Assembly: GCF_014636175.1 (NCBI RefSeq)
Contig: NZ_BMDW01000012.1
Location: 1-64,000, forward strand
Direction of reading: 5' to 3'
DNA length: 64,000 nt
From: Sphingomonas psychrolutea
GTDB taxonomy: Bacteria > Pseudomonadota > Alphaproteobacteria > Sphingomonadales > Sphingomonadaceae
Shown here: piece after piece, positions 8,610 to 20,107 of the stretch
Layout of the letters: every line of letters starts with the position of its first letter
How positions within the stretch are numbered: the first letter of the stretch is position 1
Program-made: the position numbers and the translations under genes
Notes under the pieces: model-generated
Told to the model about the DNA's origin: nothing
The model's database searches: none
What the model saw: the letters and a program-made list of their open reading frames with translations, nothing else

Positions 8610-8708
8610 GACATTTCTCCCGGTTAGGCCCCAGCGGGCGGCTTGTTCCTGCCCCTTTGCCTGCGCTGCTATCGTACCGCTTCAGCACGTCGCCGGAGAG
8701 TGGCGTAG

Positions 8709-11321
<2,613 letters not shown>

Positions 11322-11344
11322 CGCGCCCATGTGAGGGAGAAGGC

Positions 11345-12109
11345 ATGATGCGTGGATTTCTGATGGGAGCGGCAGCCGCCGCGTTGATCGCAACCGCCGC
11401 TGTTGCGGCCACCGTTCCAGCCTCCAAACATAGCGCCAAGGAAACCGCGCGTGCAGTGGCGGCGGGCCTCGCCAACCCGGCGCGCGCCGAACAGGCGGGC
11501 GACGATGCCCGGCGCAGAGCGGCCGAGGTCCTCGCTTTCTCAGGGGTAGGCCCGGGCGACGAGGTGCTCGATTTCTTCCCCGGCGGCGGATATTGGACGC
11601 GGATCTTCGCCGGCGTGGTCGGCAAGACCGGCCATGTCTATGCAATCTGGCCCGCCGCTGCCGCCAAATATGCCACCAAGGCGCTCCCGGCGCTTGAAGC
11701 GCTGCATATCCCGAACGCCTCGGCGAGGGTGCTGGGCGTGGGCATCGTCGCGGCGCCGGAGCCGGTCGATATCGTCTGGACCGTGCAGAATTATCACGAC
11801 GTCAACAATTTTGGTGGCGAGGCGGCGATCGATGCCTTCAACGCCGCCGTCCTTAAGGCGCTGAAACCGGGCGGCAGCTATATCGTGATCGACCATGCCG
11901 ACCCCGGCACTGGCCTTGCCAGCACAGGCACGTCGCATCGGATCGATCCGGCGACGGTCAAGGCCGAAGTGACCAAGGCCGGCTTCGAATTCGTTGGAGA
12001 GAGCAACGTGCTCAGCAACCCGGCCGACGACCATAAGGCCAATGTGTTCGATCCCGCGATCCGCGGCCATACCGACCAGTTCGTCTATAAATTCCGTAAA
12101 CCCCGCTAA
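11345..12109 (+). CDS. Exported class I SAM-dependent methyltransferase-like protein
   Basis: A 254-residue protein with a clear signal peptide (MMRGFLMGAAAAALIATAAV) followed by a Rossmann methyltransferase core. Motif I is degenerate (DEVLDFFPGGGYWTRIFAGVV), and a later VWTVQNYHDVNN stretch and LKPGGSYIVIDH complete the fold. It belongs to the family of predicted methyltransferases with signal peptides (COG4798 type). SAM is not known to be available in the periplasm, so catalytic activity is doubtful. A strong GAGGGAGAAGG ribosome-binding site precedes ATG 11345. It follows gyrB by 23 bp and could be cotranscribed. Confidence 0.85.
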   Translation: MMRGFLMGAAAAALIATAAVAATVPASKHSAKETARAVAAGLANPARAEQAGDDARRRAAEVLAFSGVGPGDEVLDFFPGGGYWTRIFAGVVGKTGHVYAIWPAAAAKYATKALPALEALHIPNASARVLGVGIVAAPEPVDIVWTVQNYHDVNNFGGEAAIDAFNAAVLKALKPGGSYIVIDHADPGTGLASTGTSHRIDPATVKAEVTKAGFEFVGESNVLSNPADDHKANVFDPAIRGHTDQFVYKFRKPR

Positions 12110-12118
12110 GCCGACGCC

Positions 12119-13171
12119 TTAACCCAGGGCCGCGCGCAGCGTCGCGCGGACCCCGGAGCGTACGCCGCGGCTCGCGGTGTCATATTCGACGTTGGTCTGC
12201 AGACTCTGCGCCATCGCACGGATCAGCTTCGTGCCAACGCCGGTGCCGCGCGCTGGCGCATCCGCTACCATCCCCACACCGTCGTCCTCGACCGCAAGGC
12301 GAAAATGCGCATCGCCCTCGTCGATCAACGACACGCGGACCTCTCCGCCCCCACGCTTTTCCCCGTCACTGGGATAGGCGTATTTGCACGCATTGCTGAC
12401 CAATTCGGTGACGATCACGCCCAGCGAGACGGCGCGGTCGGTCGACAGCCGGATCGGATCGGCGGCGAGCGAAAGCCGGCGCGGGGCGGTCGGGGTAGAC
12501 CAGGTCTCGCCCAATTCCTCGACCAGCGCACCCAGATACTCGCGCATATCGACCTGTTCGACGTCGTTGCTGGTGTAAAGCCGCCGATGGACTTGCGCGA
12601 TCGCCGCGATACGGCGCTGCGTATCCTCAAGCGCGAGCCGCGCATCGGCATTATCGAGCGCGGTGGCTTGCATCCGCACCATCGCCGAAACGATTTGCAA
12701 GCTGTTGGCGACGCGGTGGTTGACCTCGCTCAGCAGCGCCTCGAGCCGGGCGTTGCTGGCGCGCAACTGATCCTCGGCGGCGGCCTTGTCGCGTTCCAGC
12801 GCGGTGCGTTCGAGCACTTGAGCAAACGCGCTGACCAGCAAGTCGAAGAAATCGCTGCCGACCGATTTTACGACATAGTCCGCAGCGCCCGCTTTCAACG
12901 CGGCGACCGCGATCCGCCCTTCCTCCGACCCGGTGACATAGACGACCGGCGGCGGCGCAGGCAGCGCGCGCAGCTGCTTCAGCGTTTCCAGCCCGTCCAT
13001 GCCCGGCATATAATGGTCGACCGCGATCAGATCGAACGCGCGCGCGCTGGCCAGCGCAACGCCCTCCACCCCGCTTTCGGCAACCGTCACGTCGAAACCA
13101 TGCCGCGCGAGCGTGCGTGCCGCCAGTCGCCGCAGGCCCGCATCATCGTCGATATAAAGAACCGTTGTCAC
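12119..13171 (-). CDS. Response regulator-histidine kinase hybrid (REC + HisKA_2)
   Basis: The N-terminal receiver domain (about residues 1-120) has the acidic pair in VLYIDDDAG, the phospho-aspartate in AVDHYMPGMDG and the lysine in VVKS. It is followed by a HisKA_2-type dimerisation domain with LSEVNHRVANSLQIV (phospho-accepting His about residue 150) and an HATPase domain (VTELVSNACKYAY, DDGVGM, GVGTKLI). It is cytosolic. It is the last gene of a three-gene cluster with the response regulator at 13180 and the CHASE3 kinase at 13626. The receiver probably controls the kinase output. Confidence 0.9.
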   Translation of the reverse strand: MTTVLYIDDDAGLRRLAARTLARHGFDVTVAESGVEGVALASARAFDLIAVDHYMPGMDGLETLKQLRALPAPPPVVYVTGSEEGRIAVAALKAGAADYVVKSVGSDFFDLLVSAFAQVLERTALERDKAAAEDQLRASNARLEALLSEVNHRVANSLQIVSAMVRMQATALDNADARLALEDTQRRIAAIAQVHRRLYTSNDVEQVDMREYLGALVEELGETWSTPTAPRRLSLAADPIRLSTDRAVSLGVIVTELVSNACKYAYPSDGEKRGGGEVRVSLIDEGDAHFRLAVEDDGVGMVADAPARGTGVGTKLIRAMAQSLQTNVEYDTASRGVRSGVRATLRAALG

Positions 13172-13179
13172 GCTGACGC

Positions 13180-13629
13180 TTACCCCCCTGGCTCCATGTC
13201 CGGGACCTGAATGACCGATAAAAACAGGCCAAGCTGGCGGATCGCCTGGGCGAAACTCTCATAATTGACCGGCTTGGTGATGTAGACGTTGCAGCCAAGA
13301 TCGTAGCAGCGCTGAATCTCGACCTTGTCGTCGGTGGTTGTCAGCACCACCACCGGCGTGCGGCGCAGCGGGCCATCGGTCGCCTTGATCTTCGCCAGAA
13401 TGTCGGTGCCGCTCATGTCGGGCAAATTGAGATCGAGCAGCACCAGCGCCGGGCCATTGCGTTGCGGGCCGTCTGCCGCGTTGAACAGATAGTCGAGCGC
13501 GCTCGTGCCGTCGGTGAAATGCGTAATCGTATTGCTGATGCCCGCGCGGCGGATGTTCTTCTCGATCAGCCGCGCATGGCCCTCATCGTCCTCGATCATC
13601 ACGATGCTGACGGTCTTATGGTCGGTCAT
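13180..13629 (-). CDS. Single-domain response regulator (Rcp1-like)
   Basis: A 149-residue stand-alone receiver with MIEDDEGHARLIEKNIRRAG, phospho-site LLDLNLPDMSG and KP in VYITKPVNYESF; there is no DNA-binding domain. The sequence type is that of phytochrome-associated Rcp1 regulators. Its start overlaps the end of the CHASE3 kinase gene by four bases, indicating translational coupling, and the REC-kinase gene follows eight bases later. It probably shuttles phosphoryl groups within this cluster. Confidence 0.9.
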   Translation of the reverse strand: MTDHKTVSIVMIEDDEGHARLIEKNIRRAGISNTITHFTDGTSALDYLFNAADGPQRNGPALVLLDLNLPDMSGTDILAKIKATDGPLRRTPVVVLTTTDDKVEIQRCYDLGCNVYITKPVNYESFAQAIRQLGLFLSVIQVPDMEPGG

Positions 13630-15179
13630 GGTGCTTTCCCCGAAGTGGCTACGATGGTTGCATCGGTCAGGGCGACCGGCAGCGTCAAACGGAAGGTCGC
13701 ACCCTGGCCGAGTTCCGACGCCACGTCGATCACCCCGCCCAGCCGGTACGCCAGCGTACGGACATGCGCGAGCCCGATCCCCTCGCCCGGTTGGTCCTGA
13801 TTGCCCGATCGCCGGAACAGGTCGAACACACGGCTGTGGTCGTTCGGCGCGATGCCGCGGCCATTGTCTTCGATCTCGAACGTAACGCGCGCCCTATCGC
13901 GCTTGCCCCGCACCACGATCTGCCCGACGCGCGCAGGATCGAGATATTTGACCGCATTCTCGATCAAATTCGAAAAAATTTGTTCGGTGGCAAGCCGGTC
14001 GCTGACGATCGTCGGCAAGGGGCGTTCGACCGTGACCGTCGCACCCCGCTGGGCGAGCTGCTGGGTCAGGCTTGCCGTGATCCCGTCGATCATCGCGGTC
14101 AGGTCGAGCGGCTCGGGTGCGATCACACGACGGCCCTCGCGCGACAGTTTGAGGATCGCGTTGATCAGCCGGTCCATCTTCTGCGTCGAGCTGCGGATGA
14201 AGCCGATCGCCTCGGGCAAATCCTCGCGCGCCGCGAGCCGGGCGTCTTCGGTGACGATTTCGGGGGCATGCGCCTCGGCACGGTCGATCAGCGCGCAGAG
14301 CGTGGCCGCCGCCCCCTCGAGTTCGGCAGTGAAGCCCATCACATTGACCAGCGGGCTGCGCAGATCGTGGCTGACGATGTAGGCGAAGCGCTGGATTTCG
14401 TCATTGGCGCGCGTCAAATCGGCGGTGCGTTCGGCAACTTGCGCCTCCAGCGTATCCGCGAAATCGCGCACCCTGTCGCGCGACGTTGCCAAATCGCGGG
14501 TATAGCGCAGGACGGTCGCGAGCGTGACCGCCGCGACCAGCACGAGCAACAGCCCGGCAATGGCCAGCGTGGTGTAGAACACCCGGACGCTGGCGCGCTG
14601 TTCGGCATTGCGGATCGCGAGCAGGCGCTGTTCCTCACCTGCCATCGCCCCAGCAAGCGTCCGGACCGCGCGCATCCGGGGGGCGCTCGTCTCGGACACG
14701 AACAGCGCCAGCGCGGCGGCACGATCACCCCGCTGCGCCGCCGCGATCGTGCGTTCACGCTGCCGCGCCAAATCGTCGGTCAGCGCGCGCAGCTTCGCCA
14801 AATTGCCTTGCTGCAGCGGATTGTCGCGCGTCAGCGTGGCGATGCGCGCGATCAGCGTCGGCAAGTCGGCCATAGTGCTACGGTAGGTGTCGAGATAGAT
14901 TGGGTCGCCGGTCAGCAGGAAACCACGGCGCGTCGTCTCGCTTTGCTCAATCGCGATCCGCGTCCGGTCGATCGCGAGTTCGACCTCATAGGTGTGGTTG
15001 ACGTCGCGTGTATGCGCTTCATTGCGCGCCGTCGACCAGGCGGCGGCAATCCCCGCGGCGATCAGCGCGGCGAACCCCAGCGCCATCGCGGCAACGAGGA
15101 ACCGCCCCATCCGCCCTTCGGTGACGCCGAAACCCAAGACCATGCGCTGCGCCATCTTGCGCCCCTTACGCAGCAGCAC
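13626..15179 (-). CDS. Membrane sensor histidine kinase with CHASE3 domain
   Basis: A 517-residue inner-membrane kinase. TM1 (FLVAAMALGFAALIAAGIAA, about 28-47) and TM2 (about 203-222) flank a periplasmic CHASE3 domain with the typical TRRGFLLTGD motif. A coiled-coil linker follows, then HisKA with FAYIVSHDLRSPLVN, and HATPase boxes NLIENAVKYL, IEDNGRGI and GIGLAHV. The signal is unknown. It heads the cluster with the Rcp1-like regulator and the REC-HisKA_2 kinase. The first residues (MLLRKGRK) may be an over-extension; MAQRMVLG is an alternative start. Confidence 0.9.
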   Translation of the reverse strand: MLLRKGRKMAQRMVLGFGVTEGRMGRFLVAAMALGFAALIAAGIAAAWSTARNEAHTRDVNHTYEVELAIDRTRIAIEQSETTRRGFLLTGDPIYLDTYRSTMADLPTLIARIATLTRDNPLQQGNLAKLRALTDDLARQRERTIAAAQRGDRAAALALFVSETSAPRMRAVRTLAGAMAGEEQRLLAIRNAEQRASVRVFYTTLAIAGLLLVLVAAVTLATVLRYTRDLATSRDRVRDFADTLEAQVAERTADLTRANDEIQRFAYIVSHDLRSPLVNVMGFTAELEGAAATLCALIDRAEAHAPEIVTEDARLAAREDLPEAIGFIRSSTQKMDRLINAILKLSREGRRVIAPEPLDLTAMIDGITASLTQQLAQRGATVTVERPLPTIVSDRLATEQIFSNLIENAVKYLDPARVGQIVVRGKRDRARVTFEIEDNGRGIAPNDHSRVFDLFRRSGNQDQPGEGIGLAHVRTLAYRLGGVIDVASELGQGATFRLTLPVALTDATIVATSGKAP

Positions 15180-15230
15180 GGACCTTGACCAGCCGCACCA
15201 GCTTGATTTCGATCAACCCTGGCGCGGAGC

Positions 15231-15965
15231 TCAATCGTGGGACGAAGTGCCGCGCCGCGTGCGCTCGGTCTCGGCGGTGAAGCGCACATCCTCGTCACGG
15301 TCGCCGAGCATGATCGCGAGCGAGTCGTCGCTGATCTCGCACCAGTCCTTGCCGCGATCGGGGCCGGGGCGGATCACGCGCGGGAGTAAGCCGGGAAGGC
15401 GCGACCAGGCCAGCAACTGCTCCAGCCCGACGGCATTGAGCGCATCGCGCAGATGGAAGGCGGCGACATAGGCGTCGGGAAAGGCGCGATGCGCCGGCAG
15501 GCCGCGTTCATGCTCCAGCCCCACGGGCTTGCGCCAGTAGCGCAGCATCTGGTTGGAGAAAGCCGGCGTATCGGGCCACAGCCGCAACGCGCATTTCCAG
15601 GTGCAGATCCACGGCGCGTCGCGCGTCAGCGCCGGGCTGCAGAATTTCTCTTCATACAGCGAGCGATGCGCCGCGAGCGCGACGCGCCTGGGATAGGGAT
15701 CGAGCACACCGCGCGCGACGTCATGCCACAAGGGCGCGTCGGCGACCTGTTCGTCGAGGATATGGTGGATCGTCTGCGTCAGCGGCGGGATCGGCCGCCC
15801 CGGATTGACGAGCCGCGCACCACCCTCGCCGTGGATCTCCCAGCGCCCGTCCGCACCGAGCGCTACGTCCTGCCAGCCGATTTCACAGACCCCGTGGAGC
15901 GGCGGCGCTTCGCCGGTCGTCTCGAGGTCGATGACGCGGATGATCTGAGGGGCGGGGGGCGGCAT
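15231..15965 (-). CDS. DEDDh 3'-5' exonuclease (DnaQ/ExoX-like)
   Basis: RNase-T-fold nuclease with ExoI VIDLETTG at residues 11-18, a HHILDEQ segment, and ExoIII HRAFPDA around 157-163 (the H and D five residues apart). The 244-residue length and the C-terminal tail beyond the nuclease fold are closer to ExoX-like enzymes than to the Pol III epsilon subunit. It may act in repair or as a proofreading-type exonuclease. It is separated from the kinase cluster by about 50 bp. Confidence 0.8.
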   Translation of the reverse strand: MPPPAPQIIRVIDLETTGEAPPLHGVCEIGWQDVALGADGRWEIHGEGGARLVNPGRPIPPLTQTIHHILDEQVADAPLWHDVARGVLDPYPRRVALAAHRSLYEEKFCSPALTRDAPWICTWKCALRLWPDTPAFSNQMLRYWRKPVGLEHERGLPAHRAFPDAYVAAFHLRDALNAVGLEQLLAWSRLPGLLPRVIRPGPDRGKDWCEISDDSLAIMLGDRDEDVRFTAETERTRRGTSSHD

Positions 15966-16014
15966 CGTGCCTAGGTGGCGTGTTCGGCGCCGAATTGCGA
16001 GGAAAGAAGGTTCG

Positions 16015-16217
16015 TTCGCGCAGAGGCGCGGAGGACGCGGAGGTAGAAGGGAAAGATTATCTCACGCGAAGGCACGAAGGCGCGAAGGCGCGAAGCGCTT
16101 TGAAACCCGGTCACTGCGCATGGCGGCGAGGAAGCCGCATCGCGGAACCGTTCTTCGCGTCTCCGCGCCTTCGCTTGAAAAACTTTCTTCTCCGCGTCCT
16201 CCGCGCCTCTGCGCGAA
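16015..16217. repeat. Long inverted repeat (27-nt perfect arms)
   Basis: TTCGCGCAGAGGCGCGGAGG and the next seven bases (16015-16041) recur as the exact reverse complement at 16191-16217. Inner segments are also related: GGCACGAAGGCGCGAAGGCG around 16071-16090 and CGCGCCTTCGC around 16164-16174. The whole gap between the exonuclease and pgmG therefore forms a cruciform-like repeat of a type scattered through many proteobacterial genomes. No gene is seen in 15966-16228. Confidence 0.85.
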
Positions 16218-16228
16218 CCAAATCCTTC

Positions 16229-17611
16229 TCAGTGCGCAGCCTGCTCCCCGCGCACCAACCCGCTCTGCGCCAACTGGTCATCGATCATCGCCAGCAACCG
16301 GTCGAGCCCGGCCTGATCCTTCGCCTCGGCGCGCGCCACCAGCACGTCCTGCGTGTTCGACGCGCGCAGCAGCCACCAGCCGTCGGGCGTATTGACGCGC
16401 GCACCGTCGGTGCGGTTGACGTCGGCCCCCGCCGCTTCGAGCCGCTCAAGCACTTCCTCGACCACCGCGAACTTGCGGGCCTCATCGACCTGGAAGCGCA
16501 TCTCCGGCGTGTTGACCAAAGCCGGCATCGCGCCGCGCAAGTCCGTGATCGACTTCCCGATCATATGCGCCGCACGGATCAACCGGACGGCGGCGTAATG
16601 CGCGTCGTCAAAGCCGTAAAATTCATGCGCGAAGAAGATGTGGCCGCTCATTTCGCCGGCGAGCGGGCTGTCGGTCTCGCGCATCTTCATCTTGATCAGC
16701 GAATGCCCGGTCTTCCACATCAGCGGTTCGCCGCCGAGTTCACGCACGCGGTCGAACAGCATCTGGCTCGCCTTCACGTCGGCAATGATCGTCGCGCCGT
16801 GCAATTCCTTCAACACAGGTTCCGCCAAAATGGACAGAATCTGATCGCCCCAGATAACACGGCCTTGCCCGTCAATCGCGCCAATCCGGTCGCCATCGCC
16901 GTCAAAAGCCAGTCCGAAATCGAGCTGCTTGTCCGCGACCAGCGCCTTCAGATCGGCAAGGTTCTTTTCCTCGGTAGGGTCGGGATGATGGTTGGGAAAA
17001 TTGCCGTCGACATCGGTGAAGAGCAAATGATGCTCACCCGGCAGCAGCTTGACGAGCTTCTCGATGATCGGGCCCGACACCCCATTGCCCGCGTCCCAGC
17101 CGATGCGATAGCTGCCGCCAGCATAACCCGCCACCAGCCGATTGACATAATCGTCCTCGATATCTGCGGTCGAAACCGTGCCTTCGCCGGTCTCCCAATC
17201 GCCCTCCGCCGCCATGCGACCGAGCTCCTGAATATCGGCCCCGAAAAACGGCTTGTGCTGCAGCACCATCTTGAAGCCGTTATACTCGGCGGGATTATGG
17301 CTGCCGGTTATCTCGATGCCGCCATCCACTTCTAGCGTGGCTTCGGCATAATAAAGCATCGGCGTCGGCCCCATGCCGATCCGCACGACATCGACGCCAA
17401 CCGCCGTCAGCCCACCAATCAGCGCCGTCTCAAGCTGGGGCGAGGACAGCCGTCCGTCATAGCCAACCGCAACGCGCGTGCCGCCCGCGCGCCGCACGCG
17501 CGTGCCGAAGCCACGCCCGATCGCATCGGCATCCGCCGCGCCCAGCGTCTTGCCGACGATTCCGCGAATGTCATATTCACGCAACGATGTGGGGTTGAAC
17601 ATGTGCGTCAT
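16229..17611 (-). CDS. pgmG: Phosphomannomutase/phosphoglucomutase
   Basis: Interconverts mannose- or glucose-6-phosphate and the 1-phosphate, feeding GDP-mannose and UDP-glucose for exopolysaccharide, LPS or glycosphingolipid synthesis. It is an alpha-D-phosphohexomutase of 460 aa with catalytic serine S104 in TGSHNP, metal loop DGDGDR, sugar loop GEMSGH and a phosphate-binding RASNTQ near the C terminus. It fits the bifunctional PgmG of Sphingomonas. It is a monocistronic gene on the minus strand. Confidence 0.93.
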   Translation of the reverse strand: MTHMFNPTSLREYDIRGIVGKTLGAADADAIGRGFGTRVRRAGGTRVAVGYDGRLSSPQLETALIGGLTAVGVDVVRIGMGPTPMLYYAEATLEVDGGIEITGSHNPAEYNGFKMVLQHKPFFGADIQELGRMAAEGDWETGEGTVSTADIEDDYVNRLVAGYAGGSYRIGWDAGNGVSGPIIEKLVKLLPGEHHLLFTDVDGNFPNHHPDPTEEKNLADLKALVADKQLDFGLAFDGDGDRIGAIDGQGRVIWGDQILSILAEPVLKELHGATIIADVKASQMLFDRVRELGGEPLMWKTGHSLIKMKMRETDSPLAGEMSGHIFFAHEFYGFDDAHYAAVRLIRAAHMIGKSITDLRGAMPALVNTPEMRFQVDEARKFAVVEEVLERLEAAGADVNRTDGARVNTPDGWWLLRASNTQDVLVARAEAKDQAGLDRLLAMIDDQLAQSGLVRGEQAAH

Positions 17612-17702
17612 CTGATCGGCTCCCTCGATAGTCGGTCCATGCCCAATCGGTGAGCAATGCGAAAGTTCAATGACGGGTCAAAATCTCATGCGGCGGCAAA
17701 GA

Positions 17703-17954
17703 CTAACGCCGCAGCAGCACGTCGCGTGCGGCGTTGATCCGGCGCGTCAGGTCGGCCGACCCGCCTTTGTCGGGATGGACGGCGGATACCAGCCGCCGGT
17801 GCGCCGCGCGGATCGCGGCGGCATCGGCCGCGGCATCGACGCCGAGCACCGCACGCGCCTCGGCTTCATCCAGCCGCAGCGTCGGCTTGGGCCGCGGTCG
17901 CAGCACCAGCCAGATGCCGATCAACACGGCCACGATGAGCAGGACTTTTGCCAT
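17703..17954 (-). CDS. Membrane-anchored J-domain protein (TIM14-like)
   Basis: An 83-residue protein with an N-terminal transmembrane helix (VLLIVAVLIGIWLVL, about 4-18) and a C-terminal J-domain with the HPD motif in SAVHPDKGG. The layout resembles mitochondrial TIM14/Pam18 and its bacterial homologues. J-domains stimulate DnaK ATPase; the membrane anchor would place that at the inner membrane. Its ATG overlaps the mipZ stop by one base (TGATG), so the two are translationally coupled. Confidence 0.85.
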   Translation of the reverse strand: MAKVLLIVAVLIGIWLVLRPRPKPTLRLDEAEARAVLGVDAAADAAAIRAAHRRLVSAVHPDKGGSADLTRRINAARDVLLRR

Positions 17955-18748
17955 CAGGCGAACAGCGGCAGAACGGGTTCGGGGAGTGCCAGCGCGCCCA
18001 TCATCTCGCGCAATTCCTGGCGCGCGGCGACATGCGCCAGGCCCATCGAGCCGAATTCGCCCGAATCGAGCATCGTCAGCCCGGCCGGAAACATCTCGCG
18101 GTAAATCACGCGCTCGCCCAGGCCAGGGACGATCCGGAAGCCGACGCGCTTGGCGAGCTGATCGAGCGCCTCCGACACGCGCCGCATGTTGCGCGCTTCG
18201 ATATGCTGGACGCGGTTGCGCAGCACCACCCAGTCGATCGTCGAGCCATCGGCCTTCGCGCGGACCTTGCGGGCTTCCCAGATCAATTCGGCATAGAAGC
18301 TCGGGCGCGTAACCTTGTAGGTTACCGGATCGACCTGTCCGATCAGGTCGAAATCGACAAAGCTGTCGTTCATCGGCGTTACAAGCGTATCGGCACGGCT
18401 TGCCGCCATCCGCGCGAAGCGGTCGTCGCGGCCGGGCGTGTCGATCACGAGGAAGTCCGCATCGGTCGCGAGCGACTCCATGCTCTCGGTGAATCGCGCG
18501 AGGCTCTCGCCATCGTGCGTGGCATGGCGCGGGGTCGGCAGCGAGCGCCCGGTGCGCTTTACCGTCTCCGCGCGATTGTCGAAATAGCGCCCCATCGTGC
18601 GTTGGCGATGGTCGAGATCGAAGGCGGCCACGTTCGCGCCGCGGGTCGCAAGCGCGATGGCGACGTGCACGGCGGTGGTGGATTTGCCGGTACCGCCTTT
18701 TTCATTGGCGAAGACGATAATGTGTGGCTTTCGCGCAGCAGTCGCCAA
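17954..18748 (-). CDS. mipZ: Division-plane positioning ATPase MipZ
   Basis: ParA/MinD-superfamily ATPase that in Caulobacter forms gradients with ParB and inhibits FtsZ away from midcell. It shows the deviant Walker A NEKGGTGKST, AFDLDHRQRTMGRYFDNR, Walker B FLVIDTPG and MipZ-specific stretches VTPMNDSFVDFDLIGQVDP and WVVLRNR. The product is 264 aa from TTG 18748, close to Caulobacter MipZ. An ATG at 18805 gives a longer N terminus without homology and overlaps the divergent panC promoter region. The J-protein gene follows with a one-base overlap. Confidence 0.92.
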   Translation of the reverse strand: MATAARKPHIIVFANEKGGTGKSTTAVHVAIALATRGANVAAFDLDHRQRTMGRYFDNRAETVKRTGRSLPTPRHATHDGESLARFTESMESLATDADFLVIDTPGRDDRFARMAASRADTLVTPMNDSFVDFDLIGQVDPVTYKVTRPSFYAELIWEARKVRAKADGSTIDWVVLRNRVQHIEARNMRRVSEALDQLAKRVGFRIVPGLGERVIYREMFPAGLTMLDSGEFGSMGLAHVAARQELREMMGALALPEPVLPLFA

Positions 18749-18827
18749 CGTGGTCGCTTCCCGTCTTGTTCGGTTTGATCGCGCCTCATAGAAGACGCCC
18801 CCCATCCTTATCGAAGGCCCTACGCCT

Positions 18828-19679
18828 GTGCAAACCATCCGTACCCTCGAAGCGCTCCGTTCCGGGATTGCCGACTTTCGCGAGAGTGGTGCGGAGATCG
18901 CGCTGGTGCCGACGATGGGCGCGCTGCACGTCGGCCACATCGCGCTGATCGAGGCGGCGAAGCGGCCTGGGCGCAAAGTTGTCGCGTCGATCTTCGTCAA
19001 TCCCAAGCAATTCGGCGCGAACGAAGACCTGTCGCGCTATCCGCGCAAGGAAACCGCTGATTTGGCAATGCTGAAGGCGGCGGGGTGCGACCTCGTCTGG
19101 TTGCCGCCGGTGGAGGCGATGTATCCCGATGGTTTCGCCACCAATATTTCGGTGTCGGGCGTCAGCGACGGGCTCGACGGCGCGGCGCGGCCGGGGCATT
19201 TCGACGGGGTCGCCACCGTGGTGGCAAAGCTGTTCAACCAGGTCCGGCCCGATCTGGCGCTGTTTGGTGAGAAGGATTTTCAGCAGCTCGCGGTGATCCG
19301 GCGGATGGTCGCCGATCTCGATTTCGGGATCGAGATTCAGGGCGTGCCGACGCAACGCGACGATGACGGTCTCGCGCTGTCTTCGCGCAATGTCTATCTC
19401 GACGATGCGCAGCGCGGCGCAGCAGTGGCCTTGCCGCGCGCGCTCGGGGTGGCGGCAAAGGCGATCGCGCGCGGCGATGACCCGGATGCGGCGCTCGGCA
19501 CGGCGCGCGAGGCGTTGACGACCGCCGGGTTCACGGTCGATTATGTCGCGCTGGTCGATGCCGAGACGCTGGCCCCTGCACGCGATTCCGCCCGTGAGCG
19601 GCGCTTGCTCGCGGCGGCCAAACTCGGCCCGACGCGCCTGATCGACAACCTTGCCGTGCCGCCTGCGGAAGATGCCTAA
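18828..19679 (+). CDS. panC: Pantothenate synthetase (pantoate--beta-alanine ligase)
   Basis: Condenses pantoate and beta-alanine with ATP to pantothenate, the coenzyme A precursor. It shows PTMGALHVGH (HIGH-type motif, about residues 28-37), SIFVNPKQFG, GEKDFQQL and SSRN. The length of 283 aa is standard. The start is GTG at 18828. It is divergent from mipZ. No panB or panD is nearby. Confidence 0.96.
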   Translation: MQTIRTLEALRSGIADFRESGAEIALVPTMGALHVGHIALIEAAKRPGRKVVASIFVNPKQFGANEDLSRYPRKETADLAMLKAAGCDLVWLPPVEAMYPDGFATNISVSGVSDGLDGAARPGHFDGVATVVAKLFNQVRPDLALFGEKDFQQLAVIRRMVADLDFGIEIQGVPTQRDDDGLALSSRNVYLDDAQRGAAVALPRALGVAAKAIARGDDPDAALGTAREALTTAGFTVDYVALVDAETLAPARDSARERRLLAAAKLGPTRLIDNLAVPPAEDA

Positions 19680-19753
19680 TTCGGCGTTAACCTTTCATTG
19701 ACCCTTCCTCGGCACAGTGCGGCCAAGCGAAATGGTTAACGAGGGTTGAGAAT

Positions 19754-20050
19754 ATGGGCACGAGCCTCAAAAATGCGCGGTTTCTGATCGAAAGCCGGCT
19801 TGCCGATGCCGCACGCGGCGATGCCGATGCATGCTACGATCTCGGCATGGTCTATTCGAGCGGGGCCGCCGGAATGGGCATCGACCTGATCGAGGCGCAT
19901 AAATGGTTCAACCTCGCCGCCGTCGCCGGCAGCGAAGCCGCCAAGGATTGCCGCCGCGACATCGCCGAAGACATGAGCGCGCGCGAGATCGCCACCGCTC
20001 AGGCCGCCGCGCGTGCCTTTCTGGTCAGCACCCAGCGCCGCGCCGCCTGA
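19754..20050 (+). CDS. Small Sel1-like repeat protein
   Basis: A 98-residue soluble protein with one recognisable Sel1-like motif: DADACYDLGMVYSSGAAGMG followed by DLIEAHKWFNLAAVAGSEAA. Sel1 repeats are alpha-solenoid protein-binding modules. There is no signal peptide. It is a short stand-alone gene after panC, function unknown. Confidence 0.75.
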   Translation: MGTSLKNARFLIESRLADAARGDADACYDLGMVYSSGAAGMGIDLIEAHKWFNLAAVAGSEAAKDCRRDIAEDMSAREIATAQAAARAFLVSTQRRAA

Positions 20051-20107
20051 CTCGACGCCTTGCCCCATAAGGCTTAGGCCACCTCCGTAACGATCTGGAG
20101 GGGCACG

